Source: Microgenomates group bacterium | Lineage (GTDB): Bacteria > Patescibacteriota > Microgenomatia > UBA1406 > GWC2-37-13 | Length of the DNA stretch: 12,281 nt | Direction: 5' to 3' | Assembly (NCBI GenBank): GCA_028276105.1 | Contig: JAPYWZ010000006.1 | Coordinates: 1 to 12,281, forward strand | Shown: positions 1 to 5,460 of the stretch, one piece after another | How the letters are laid out: each line of letters starts with the position of its first letter | How positions within the stretch are numbered: position 1 is the stretch's first letter | The notes under the pieces: generated by a model | What the model was told of the DNA's origin: nothing | Database searches by the model: none | Seen by the model: the letters and a program-made list of their open reading frames with translations, nothing else | Program-made: the position numbers and the translations under genes

Positions 1-1013
1 TTTTTGACTGGATTTTTCACAAAGAAATCAAAAATTTTTTCTTTAAAAACCGCCTCTATTTTTTCTTTATTTTCTTTTACTCTTCTTGTACCGGTTATTT
101 TTACTACAAATTTAATCAACTTTTTTTTATTTATCTGAAAATAAAAAGTAAAAAGGTAACCATCAAAATCAGAGGCTTCTTCTTTATCCATTCTTAAATA
201 CTTGATATTTTCTCTTTCTGGAAAAAAATCTTCAAAAAAATCAAAGATATTAACATCCAAAGGATCAATCAATAAAGTCTTAACTTGATTTTTAAAAAGT
301 GCCAGTCTTTTTTTCTCACGACTAAATTTCATCTTAACTTTCTCGACCAAAGAAGGTGTTGAAGAAAGATTGTTTTTTTTGACAAAATCCCAGTCAATCT
401 TTGCTCCATTTTTCACTAACCAAAGAATATCATATAAATCCCTGCCAAGAGTTTCTTTTCGATTTAAATAGGCAAAAAGTTTCTGAACTAGAATTTTATC
501 TAAAGAAAGAGTGACTATTTTTGCCAAAATACCATATCTTTCTAAAACAACAATCTCTGGTGTCAATCCCTGCCAGTAGTTTTCAAAGTCTAATTTAATT
601 ACTAGTTTTTGATCTTTACTAGAAGAAAAACCTAAAGGATACAAAACCCCAGGAAATCTCAACTCAAAATACAAGCGTTTTTTTGTTTGATTGATATACT
701 CCTCTACCTCAATATTCTCCTTTCGCAGTAAAAAAACTACTTTTTTATAAAGAGCAATTATTTCTTTTTGATTAACTGATTGGTCAAAATCAAAATCCAA
801 ATCTTCAGAAAATCGATTAAGATGATAAAGCAACCGAAGAGAAGTCCCACCGATAAAATAGATATTTTTTGAGATTTTTTGCTGATAAATTTTTTCTAAG
901 ATCTTGGCTTGAAGAAACTCTCTTAAAATACTTTCCTTTTTAAAAAAAGGAAGATTGTATTCCCTACCAAACTTTAATATTCTCTCAAATTGATCTAAAA
1001 TCAAATTGGCCAT
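1..1013 (-). CDS. AbiEii/AbiGii-family nucleotidyltransferase toxin, 3' end outside window
   Basis: Read from the ATG at 1013 leftwards there is an open frame of 337 codons without a stop, leaving the window at base 1. It carries the hallmark nucleotidyltransferase motif of this family: GGTSLRLLYHLNRFSEDLDF at about residues 55-74, with two acidic residues expected to bind metal. KLDFEN follows at about 140-145, and a KILVQKLFAYLNRKETLGRD segment at about 173-192 leads into LYDILWL. In type IV toxin-antitoxin systems this protein is the NTP-transferring toxin and the gene upstream is its antitoxin. The start overlaps the antitoxin stop by 13 bases, indicating translational coupling; no Shine-Dalgarno is visible. 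The protein is longer than the usual roughly 230-300 residues, and the part after about residue 275 looks like an additional C-terminal segment. Family assignment is firm from the motifs; toxicity is inferred from family and context. Confidence 0.9.
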   Translation of the reverse strand, partial: MANLILDQFERILKFGREYNLPFFKKESILREFLQAKILEKIYQQKISKNIYFIGGTSLRLLYHLNRFSEDLDFDFDQSVNQKEIIALYKKVVFLLRKENIEVEEYINQTKKRLYFELRFPGVLYPLGFSSSKDQKLVIKLDFENYWQGLTPEIVVLERYGILAKIVTLSLDKILVQKLFAYLNRKETLGRDLYDILWLVKNGAKIDWDFVKKNNLSSTPSLVEKVKMKFSREKKRLALFKNQVKTLLIDPLDVNIFDFFEDFFPERENIKYLRMDKEEASDFDGYLFTFYFQINKKKLIKFVVKITGTRRVKENKEKIEAVFKEKIFDFFVKNPVK

Positions 1014-1570
1014 ATAATTTTTCTTACCCAAACAGGGTAATTTTTAAGATATTTTTTAAATAAATTGAGATCAATTTTTTTCCAATCGATCCGCAAGTCT
1101 TTAATTTCTTTGATTTTATTTAAATAAACAAAATCAAGAAGGGCTTTTTCTTTGGTGGCAATGCGGACATAGTTTCCTTTAATTTTTATTACTTCAAAAC
1201 CAAAATAAAGTTCAGGTTTAATCTTAAAATAAACAAAATCGCCTAAAAGAAAATGAAAGGTTTTTTTAGTGATTGTTGTTACCGAAACAATTATTTGAGG
1301 GATATCAGGCACCAGACCATAGAAAAAAAGGGCGGTTAAACCGCTTATATAAGAAGGCTGATAAAGAAGATTGGCTAAAAAAAGAGGATTAACTTTTTTA
1401 GGATCAAAACAATATAATCCTTTTTTTATTGAAAAAATTAATTTACTGCCAACAAAACGCGATAGTTGTTGTCTTACCGTTGCTTCTTTTTCCAAAGCAA
1501 AATACTTCACTACATCTTCAAAAGTAAAAAGATTGTCTTTAATTTTATTTCTTAACTCTAAGAATTTCAT
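1001..1570 (-). CDS. AbiEi-like antitoxin / winged-helix repressor
   Basis: A 189-residue protein whose N-terminal ~60 residues look like the winged-helix domain of AbiEi-type antitoxins (helices followed by a GLY-containing wing near residues 45-55). The central part has the family signature YISGLTALFFYGL followed by the IPQIIVSVT strand at about residues 74-97. In known systems the antitoxin neutralises the partner nucleotidyltransferase and represses its own promoter. Neighbour evidence supports this: it lies directly upstream of, and overlaps by 13 bases, the AbiEii-like gene. It is transcribed from a consensus promoter whose -10 ends only 8 bases before the ATG, so the mRNA is probably leaderless or nearly so. 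Autoregulation is inferred from the family; near-repeated TGTCGAC and TGTCAAC words inside the promoter are possible operator half-sites but unproven. Confidence 0.85.
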   Translation of the reverse strand: MKFLELRNKIKDNLFTFEDVVKYFALEKEATVRQQLSRFVGSKLIFSIKKGLYCFDPKKVNPLFLANLLYQPSYISGLTALFFYGLVPDIPQIIVSVTTITKKTFHFLLGDFVYFKIKPELYFGFEVIKIKGNYVRIATKEKALLDFVYLNKIKEIKDLRIDWKKIDLNLFKKYLKNYPVWVRKIIWPI

Positions 1571-1578
1571 TAATAGAT

Positions 1579-1607
1579 AGTATACATTTTTGTCGACTTT
1601 CTGTCAA
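1579..1607 (-). promoter_or_regulatory. Consensus sigma70-type promoter of the AbiE-like pair
   Basis: On the minus strand TTGACA (1607-1602), a 17-base spacer and TATACT (1584-1579) form a near-perfect housekeeping promoter. Only 8 bases separate the -10 from the ATG at 1570, placing the expected transcription start one or two bases before the start codon. The spacer and -35 contain two similar words, TGTCGAC and TGTCAAC on the plus strand, which could serve an autoregulating antitoxin. Confidence 0.8.
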
Positions 1608-1621
1608 CAGGATTTTCACAA

Positions 1622-1660
1622 AAATTCTATCTTACCACCGATCGAGAAAAAATAGAATTT
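1622..1660 (-). terminator. Possible weak terminator or inverted repeat between genes
   Basis: Perfect 9-base arms AAATTCTAT (1622-1630) and ATAGAATTT (1652-1660) enclose a 21-base loop. Read on the minus strand the second arm runs into a short T tract (TTTTTG), so it could end transcription of the 267-aa gene whose stop lies about 128 bases upstream. The stem is AT-only apart from one G/C pair and the loop is long, so this is tentative. Nothing else is evident in 1571-1787. Confidence 0.3.
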
Positions 1661-1787
1661 ACTTTTCTGACAATCCAAATATAAACAAAAATTCCATTTT
1701 GACAGCGATAGCAGAAAAGATAGAATAATAAACCTAAAAATAAACTCAATAAAAAATATTGAAATAAATATTATCCTGAAATTTGCT

Positions 1788-2591
1788 CTAGCGTTTTTCA
1801 CTTTCTACCATCTCTTTAATTCTTTTCTCTAATTCTTCTTTAGTAATACGAATACCGCGTCTTTGAAGCTCTTTAGCCTTTTTTGAAATCATTTCTCGCA
1901 TCTCTTCTAAACCAACGCCTCCCTTTCCAAATAGTTCACGCAGCTCCTTTGCCGCTTTTTGTAATTCCCTTTTTCTCACTTCCTCTGCTTCTTTTATCCG
2001 TCTTGTTAAAGGTTGAGGGTTAGAAACTTGTGGCTGTCTTTGCAAACTTAATCTTTGCTCTAACCAATCTCTGTAAGCTAAAAGGGCATAATTTAAAACG
2101 ATAACAAATCGCAAATCAACTTTTCCTTCTTTTAATAATGCAAAAATTGGCTCTTTATTATTTCTTAAGTCAGCATAAAATTTTCCATCATCAATTCCCT
2201 TTAAAATCCCTTTTTCTCCTTGTAAATATTTAAAAAAAATTTCATTAAAAGCTTTCTTTTCTTCTGATGTCAGTTGTTTATTAGAATCTTCTAGTAAATT
2301 ATTTAGACTAGAAAGTAATTTTAAAAATAAACCACTATCTCTTTCAACACTAGGTGAATCTTCATTTATTATTTGCGCTAATAAAGAAACATTCTGAAAA
2401 ACTTGTTCAAGATTAGGGTCCTTAATTTCTCCTATATGTTTTCCTTCAAAAAATTTTAACACTCTTTTAAAAGGATGCTGCTGTTCAAAAACTTGATAAG
2501 TCTCTGTGATCTGCATTACACCATCTTCACTTATCGTAATTATTGGCTTTATATAATTTGGTTGTGGTATTTCGGGCGAGGTTATACTCAT
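1788..2591 (-). CDS. Hypothetical protein with charged helical C-terminus
   Basis: I do not recognise this 267-residue protein. It begins MSITSPEIPQPNYI, has no signal peptide and no membrane segment, and appears cytosolic. Residues ~50-180 look mostly helical with a hydrophobic pattern (for example FVIVLNYALLAYRDWLEQRL). Residues ~195-267 are very rich in E, K and R with a heptad-like pattern, including KRELQKAAKELRELFGKG and EELEKRIKEMVESEKR, suggesting a coiled coil or long amphipathic helix. A linker with P, Q and N residues separates the two parts. It is monocistronic, with a -10 TATAAT ending 7 bases before the ATG. The chosen ATG is supported by this promoter spacing. Possible roles (structural, nucleic-acid-associated) cannot be told from sequence alone. 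Confidence 0.7.
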   Translation of the reverse strand: MSITSPEIPQPNYIKPIITISEDGVMQITETYQVFEQQHPFKRVLKFFEGKHIGEIKDPNLEQVFQNVSLLAQIINEDSPSVERDSGLFLKLLSSLNNLLEDSNKQLTSEEKKAFNEIFFKYLQGEKGILKGIDDGKFYADLRNNKEPIFALLKEGKVDLRFVIVLNYALLAYRDWLEQRLSLQRQPQVSNPQPLTRRIKEAEEVRKRELQKAAKELRELFGKGGVGLEEMREMISKKAKELQRRGIRITKEELEKRIKEMVESEKR

Positions 2592-2598
2592 AAAAATT

Positions 2599-2627
2599 AT
2601 TATAGCTTATTAATCTTAAAGTTTTAA
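2599..2627 (-). promoter_or_regulatory. Promoter with -10 seven bases before the ATG of the 267-aa gene
   Basis: TATAAT on the minus strand (2604-2599) is preceded at 17 bases by TTAAAA (2627-2622), a 4/6 match to TTGACA. The gap to the ATG at 2591 is 7 bases, so the predicted transcript starts at or one base before the start codon. Confidence 0.55.
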
Positions 2628-2672
2628 ATTTTAAAATTATAAAAAATTCTCCTTATTTGTTTTAGAAAAACG

Positions 2673-2701
2673 ATTATAAAATGACAAAATAGTAATGTAA
2701 T
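2673..2701 (-). promoter_or_regulatory. Alternative upstream promoter for the 267-aa gene
   Basis: On the minus strand ATTACA (2701-2696), a 17-base spacer and a perfect TATAAT (2678-2673). It would give a leader of about 75 bases. It competes with the start-proximal promoter at 2599-2627, and either or both may be used. Confidence 0.35.
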
Positions 2702-2741
2702 AAAAGTATACACTTTTCCTTCTGTCAATGGGTAAAAAGTT

Positions 2742-2755
2742 AAGTTGATCAACTT
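2742..2755. terminator. Palindrome over the HEPN-like stop codon, candidate terminator
   Basis: AAGTTGATCAACTT is a perfect 14-base palindrome containing the TGA stop of the 166-aa gene. It lies within a longer imperfect dyad (about 2731-2768, GGTAAAAAGTT...AACTTTTAACC). On the minus strand the dyad ends in CTTTTT, so it may act as a weak terminator; the stem is AT-rich and the T tract lies inside the arm. Confidence 0.35.
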
Positions 2756-3249
2756 TTAACTTTTAACCTCCCATAACTCTCCTCCATCACCAAAAGAATA
2801 TTATCAATGATATTTTCGGCTTGGGAAAAGGTAAGGGCTTTGAGATTGTGGGGATAATAATGAAAAACTTGATTGCGGCCGATTTTCCAAGCATTCCAAA
2901 TTTTATCGGCCAACTCTTGACCGGCTTTATCTTTTATCTTTTTATAAAGGGATCTTTCTTTTAATTTATTGACTAAATTTGGTGAAAGTAATTTTCCCAG
3001 ACGTAAATGATCAGAGATGTAATCTAAATGAGAAATAAACTTGACATCCAAAAAAAGCTGTTTTAAAAATCCTTCATACGCTTTGGCAAAAGGAAAAACT
3101 AAAAAAGAATAATCTTTGAAATGATAAGCATGATTTTTAATAACATCATTCATAAGATAAAGCCCCTCATTAATCAGATCCTTTTGATTTTGTGATAAAT
3201 AAAACCAAAAATCAGAAGTTTTAAAAATTAAAGCTTTAATCTTATCCAT
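2749..3249 (-). CDS. HEPN-domain-like small protein with RNxxxH motif
   Basis: A 166-residue, mostly helical cytosolic protein. Residues 125-130 read RNQVFH, matching the R-N-x(3)-H motif that forms the ribonuclease active site of HEPN domains. It is preceded by a helix (DKIWNAWKIG) and followed by HNLKALTFSQAENIIDNIL, a layout like the C-terminal HEPN part of RnlA/LsoA-type toxins and related abortive-infection proteins. The YSFLVFPFAKAYEGFLKQLF helix at ~47-66 fits the first HEPN helix. It follows rplA after 44 bases but has its own extended -10 promoter, with the -10 ending 6 bases before the ATG. No obvious antitoxin or MNT nucleotidyltransferase sits next to it, so toxin status is uncertain. 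The last codons (LKVKS) are made from a TTAAAAG heptamer repeat. The HEPN call is inference from motif and helix pattern; it could instead be a non-catalytic HEPN fold. Confidence 0.6.
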   Translation of the reverse strand: MDKIKALIFKTSDFWFYLSQNQKDLINEGLYLMNDVIKNHAYHFKDYSFLVFPFAKAYEGFLKQLFLDVKFISHLDYISDHLRLGKLLSPNLVNKLKERSLYKKIKDKAGQELADKIWNAWKIGRNQVFHYYPHNLKALTFSQAENIIDNILLVMEESYGRLKVKS

Positions 3250-3255
3250 GAAAAT

Positions 3256-3284
3256 AAGATAACAAAAAGAAAGTTTTCTAGCAA
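3256..3284 (-). promoter_or_regulatory. Extended -10 promoter of the HEPN-like gene
   Basis: On the minus strand TTGCTA (3284-3279), a 17-base spacer ending in TGT (extended -10), and TATCTT (3261-3256). Six bases separate the -10 from the ATG at 3249, so the A of ATG falls at the expected +1. It separates this gene from the ribosomal block upstream. Confidence 0.55.
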
Positions 3285-3293
3285 GATAATTTT

Positions 3294-4121
3294 TTACCCT
3301 TTAACCTCAATCTTGACTGATGGAGACATTGTTGTTTTAAGATAAGCTTCTTTTATATGACTTAATCCCACCGCTTTTAAAAAAGCTTTGATGTTTTCTT
3401 CCAATTCTTCATCTTTTTGCGAAATCTTACCAATCATTTGATGAATTAAAGGAAATTTACTCTCGGTTTTCCAATGTAAAAGGCCTTTTTGAAATTTTTT
3501 GGCGGCTTCTTGGGGATTTTGCGAAACCGTCCCATTTTTGGGATTGGGCATTAATCCTTTGGGTCCTAAAATCCTGGCATACTTTATCAACTTTGGCATA
3601 AAAGACGGGTGAGCAATTAAAACATCAAAATCAATTTTTCCTTCTTCTATTTGAGTCAAAATCTTATCATCAACAATTGCCACTTTCACCTTTTTCCCCA
3701 AAGAATACGGTAACTCCACCTCCCCTTTTAAACCCACTTTATCCACATTTAAATGAAGTTCAAAAGATTCATCGAATTTGGCGTATTTTATTTTTTTCAA
3801 AAGGAAGATGGCTTCTTTTATCGAATAAAGTTTATTTTTATCAATTTGGGCTTTGGCTTTTTGATAATTTTTCCCCCGCGTTTTTTTCTTTATTTCTTTC
3901 GGTTTTTGTTGGGCTTTTTTTTCGGCTTCTTCAACAATTTTTTTGGCTTTTTCCATCTTCTCAAGCTCTTTTTCATCAACCTCAACCGCCACCATCCTCT
4001 CTCCCCCTTTAAGCCCTGGGGCACGAATTTTTTTCTTCTCAGCCGCCTTTTCTTTTTGTTCTTTTTTTTGTTTTTGTTCAATCTCTTCTAAGCCTAAAAT
4101 TCTTGTTCGTATTTTTCCCAT
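3294..4121 (-). CDS. rplA: 50S ribosomal protein L1
   Basis: The L1 core starts near residue 82 (KNYQKAKAQIDKNKLYSIKE) and carries the diagnostic GPKGLMPNPKNGTVS at ~186-200, part of the 23S rRNA-binding surface at the L1 stalk. The C-terminus (IHQMIGKIS, then TTMSPSVKIEV) also matches. Two features differ from E. coli L1. An ~80-residue lysine/glutamate-rich N-terminal extension (GLKGGERMVAVEV near 36-48) precedes the core. The middle domain is shortened: between VAI and QIEEG there are 15 residues where E. coli has about 33. The gene follows rplK after 57 bases of A/T heptamer repeat; no Shine-Dalgarno precedes the ATG. ATG codons at residues 43 and 55 are alternative starts, but MGKIR at the start of the extension looks like the proper terminus. 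L1 commonly represses its own L11-L1 mRNA; I see no clear target here. Confidence 0.95.
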   Translation of the reverse strand: MGKIRTRILGLEEIEQKQKKEQKEKAAEKKKIRAPGLKGGERMVAVEVDEKELEKMEKAKKIVEEAEKKAQQKPKEIKKKTRGKNYQKAKAQIDKNKLYSIKEAIFLLKKIKYAKFDESFELHLNVDKVGLKGEVELPYSLGKKVKVAIVDDKILTQIEEGKIDFDVLIAHPSFMPKLIKYARILGPKGLMPNPKNGTVSQNPQEAAKKFQKGLLHWKTESKFPLIHQMIGKISQKDEELEENIKAFLKAVGLSHIKEAYLKTTMSPSVKIEVKG

Positions 4122-4151
4122 AGGTAAAAGGATTCTAAATTATAATTTCTT

Positions 4152-4187
4152 TAATTTTTATTTTTTAATTTTTAATTTTTAATTTTC
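4152..4187. repeat. A/T heptamer tandem repeat between rplK and rplA
   Basis: Plus-strand units of TTTTTAA repeat about four times (4152-4187, one unit longer by a base), equal to TTAAAAA on the transcribed strand. The array runs into the rplK stop codon and last codons. It belongs to the same 7-base-period family as the repeats at 2749-2768, 5903-5937 and 6856-6886. Confidence 0.7.
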
Positions 4188-4604
4188 TACCTCCACTCCC
4201 ATACTTTTGGCTGTCCCAATAACAATTTTTTTTGCCGCTTCTAAATCAGTGGTGTTTAAGTCGGGTAATTTTTCTTTAGCAACCGCCTCAACTTGAGCTT
4301 TGGTGAGTTTTCCCACTTTTTCTTTGTTGGGTTTGCCCGAGCCTTTTTGCAGTTTTAAAGCTTTTTTAATCATCTCAGACACTGGTGGCAGTTTGGTAAC
4401 AAAAGTAAAAGTTCTATCTTCATAAACCGTAATTACCGCTGGAATAATTTGCCCTTTTAGTTTGGCGGTTCTGGCATTGTATTCTTTGATAAAATCCATA
4501 ATCGGCACCCCATGTTGACCCAAAGCCGGGCCAACTGGTGGTGCCGGTGTTGCCTCACCGGCAGGAAGATTAAGTTTGATAACCGTTTTTACTTTTTTTG
4601 CCAT
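4179..4604 (-). CDS. rplK: 50S ribosomal protein L11
   Basis: A 141-residue L11 of normal length. The N-terminal domain has the conserved [20 protein letters not shown] at about 11-30, the proline-rich region contacted by GTPase-associated factors and thiopeptide antibiotics. The C-terminal RNA-binding domain follows ([20 protein letters not shown], then [20 protein letters not shown]). It binds the GTPase-associated centre of 23S rRNA. It lies 33 bases after nusG in the usual secE-nusG-rplK-rplA order. The gap contains an inverted repeat over the nusG stop and no Shine-Dalgarno. A TTATAA sequence 5 bases before the ATG could be a weak internal -10, but no matching -35 is seen. Confidence 0.98.
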   Translation of the reverse strand: MAKKVKTVIKLNLPAGEATPAPPVGPALGQHGVPIMDFIKEYNARTAKLKGQIIPAVITVYEDRTFTFVTKLPPVSEMIKKALKLQKGSGKPNKEKVGKLTKAQVEAVAKEKLPDLNTTDLEAAKKIVIGTAKSMGVEVEN

Positions 4605-4609
4605 AGACT

Positions 4610-4643
4610 TTATAAAAGATACGAATAATGCGAATTTTTATAA
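4610..4643 (-). promoter_or_regulatory. Inverted repeat spanning the nusG stop and rplK upstream region
   Basis: Perfect 8-base arms TTATAAAA (4610-4617) and TTTTATAA (4636-4643) enclose an 18-base loop. The distal arm includes the nusG stop codon (4638-4640) and the proximal arm ends 5 bases before the rplK ATG. The loop carries ATTCGCATTATTCG on the transcribed strand. Fully A/T arms make it weak; a regulatory role is only a possibility. Confidence 0.35.
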
Positions 4644-5222
4644 TTTTTGGACCTGCAAAAAATCAAGCTCCAACGGTGTTTCGCGATCAAAGATGGATAC
4701 CAAAACTCTCACCTTACCTCTTTCTTCATCAACTGCTTCCACTGTCCCCAAAAAGTCAGCAAATGGCCCCTCTTTTATTTTAACCGCCTCACCGACTGAG
4801 AATTTTGCCTTAAACTTGGGCTGTTCTTGCTCAACAAACTTCATAATCGCCTCAACCTCTTTTTCAGAAATCGGCACCGGCTTTAACCCCGCTCCCACAA
4901 AACCAGTCACCCCTTGAGTGGTTTGAACAATCAGCCATGAGTTTTCGTCCAAAATCATTTTTACTAAAATGTAACCCGGAAACACTTTTTCTTTTAGTTT
5001 GGTTTTTTTGCCTTTTTTTACGGCAACTACTTCTCGCATGGGAATCACTATTTCAAATATTTTATCTTCTGCCCCCAAAGTTTTTATCCGCTGTTCCAGG
5101 GCCTGTTTGACTTTTGCCTCATGACCGGCCTGGGTATGAACCACATACCATTTTGGTTCTTTAATTGGGGTAATCTTTCCCAAAGCAGTAATTTTCTCTT
5201 TGGTTGGTTTTTGTTCAGACAT
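4638..5222 (-). CDS. nusG: Transcription termination/antitermination factor NusG
   Basis: From the ATG at 5222 the protein has 194 residues. The NGN domain starts at KWYVVHTQAGHEAKVKQAL (W25) and includes KEKVFPGYILVKM and the QTTQGVTGFVG segment. The C-terminal KOW domain has FSVGEAVKIKEGPFADFLG, followed by strands ending ETPLELDFLQVQKL. NusG binds the RNA polymerase clamp to promote processive elongation and couples it to Rho or ribosomal protein S10. The frame extends upstream into secE, but the ATG at 5222 lies just 2 bases after the secE stop and leaves the normal NusG N-terminus with a ~20-residue leader. There is no Shine-Dalgarno (the upstream sequence is GCTAAAA), so coupling to secE translation is likely. 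Confidence 0.97.
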   Translation of the reverse strand: MSEQKPTKEKITALGKITPIKEPKWYVVHTQAGHEAKVKQALEQRIKTLGAEDKIFEIVIPMREVVAVKKGKKTKLKEKVFPGYILVKMILDENSWLIVQTTQGVTGFVGAGLKPVPISEKEVEAIMKFVEQEQPKFKAKFSVGEAVKIKEGPFADFLGTVEAVDEERGKVRVLVSIFDRETPLELDFLQVQKL

Positions 5223-5224
5223 TT

Positions 5225-5425
5225 TTAGCGTTTCAAAGTTAGAAATTCTAATCCTTTGGCTAATAAAACATCTATTATACCGATATAAAGGCCAATAATC
5301 AAGGAGATAATAATAACCACCGCTGTTAAGCGGATGGTTTCTTTTTTTGTGGGCCAACTCACTTTTTTAAGCTCTTCTAAAATTCCTGCTTGCCAACCAC
5401 CTTGAGTCAAAGTTTTTTTGTCCAT
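5225..5425 (-). CDS. secE: Preprotein translocase subunit SecE
   Basis: A 66-residue single-span SecE with the family motif LEELKKVSWPTKKETIRL on an amphipathic cytosolic helix, followed by one membrane helix (TAVVIIISLIIGLYIGIIDVLL). It stabilises SecY in the SecYEG translocon. The start is set at the ATG 5425. An in-frame TTG at 5440 would place the start inside the promoter, because TATAAT lies at 5437-5432 only 6 bases before this ATG. Its stop is 2 bases from the nusG start. It heads the secE-nusG-rplK-rplA unit and is divergent from the membrane-protein gene at 5460. Confidence 0.95.
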   Translation of the reverse strand: MDKKTLTQGGWQAGILEELKKVSWPTKKETIRLTAVVIIISLIIGLYIGIIDVLLAKGLEFLTLKR

Positions 5426-5453
5426 AAAAATATTATACAAAAAATATTATAAT
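5425..5453 (+). promoter_or_regulatory. Divergent promoter of the surface-protein operon (plus)
   Basis: Plus-strand TATAAT (5448-5453) ends 6 bases before the ATG at 5460. The 17-base-spaced -35 position (5425-5430, TAAAAA) is poor and overlies the secE start. The two divergent promoters occupy the same ~36 bases, so polymerase binding should be mutually exclusive. Confidence 0.6.
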
Positions 5454-5460
5454 GTTTCTA
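5432..5460 (-). promoter_or_regulatory. secE operon promoter (minus), overlapping the divergent promoter
   Basis: Minus-strand TATAAT (5437-5432) with TAGAAA (5460-5455, 4/6 to consensus) at 17 bases. The -10 ends 6 bases before the secE ATG, giving an expected +1 at the A of the start codon. Its -35 covers the first base of the divergent gene. Confidence 0.65.

Noticed and set aside
1616..1801. 61-codon hydrophobic minus-strand ORF overlapping the end of the 267-aa gene
   Set aside because: It starts with GTG inside the upstream gene, its composition is what AT-rich noncoding DNA gives (F, I, L, S), and it covers a dyad. No supporting signal was found.
3677..4182. Several plus-strand and shifted-frame ORFs opposite rplA
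   Set aside because: They are shadows of the lysine-rich rplA extension; reversed AAA/GAA codons read as Phe/Leu-rich frames. rplA is unambiguous here.
4576..4917. Plus-strand ORF opposite nusG/rplK
   Set aside because: It is a shadow frame across two well-identified genes on the other strand.
5223..5357. N-terminal extension of nusG into secE (frame open to 5357)
   Set aside because: The extension lies out of frame within secE and has no NusG character; the ATG at 5222 directly after the secE stop gives the normal protein.
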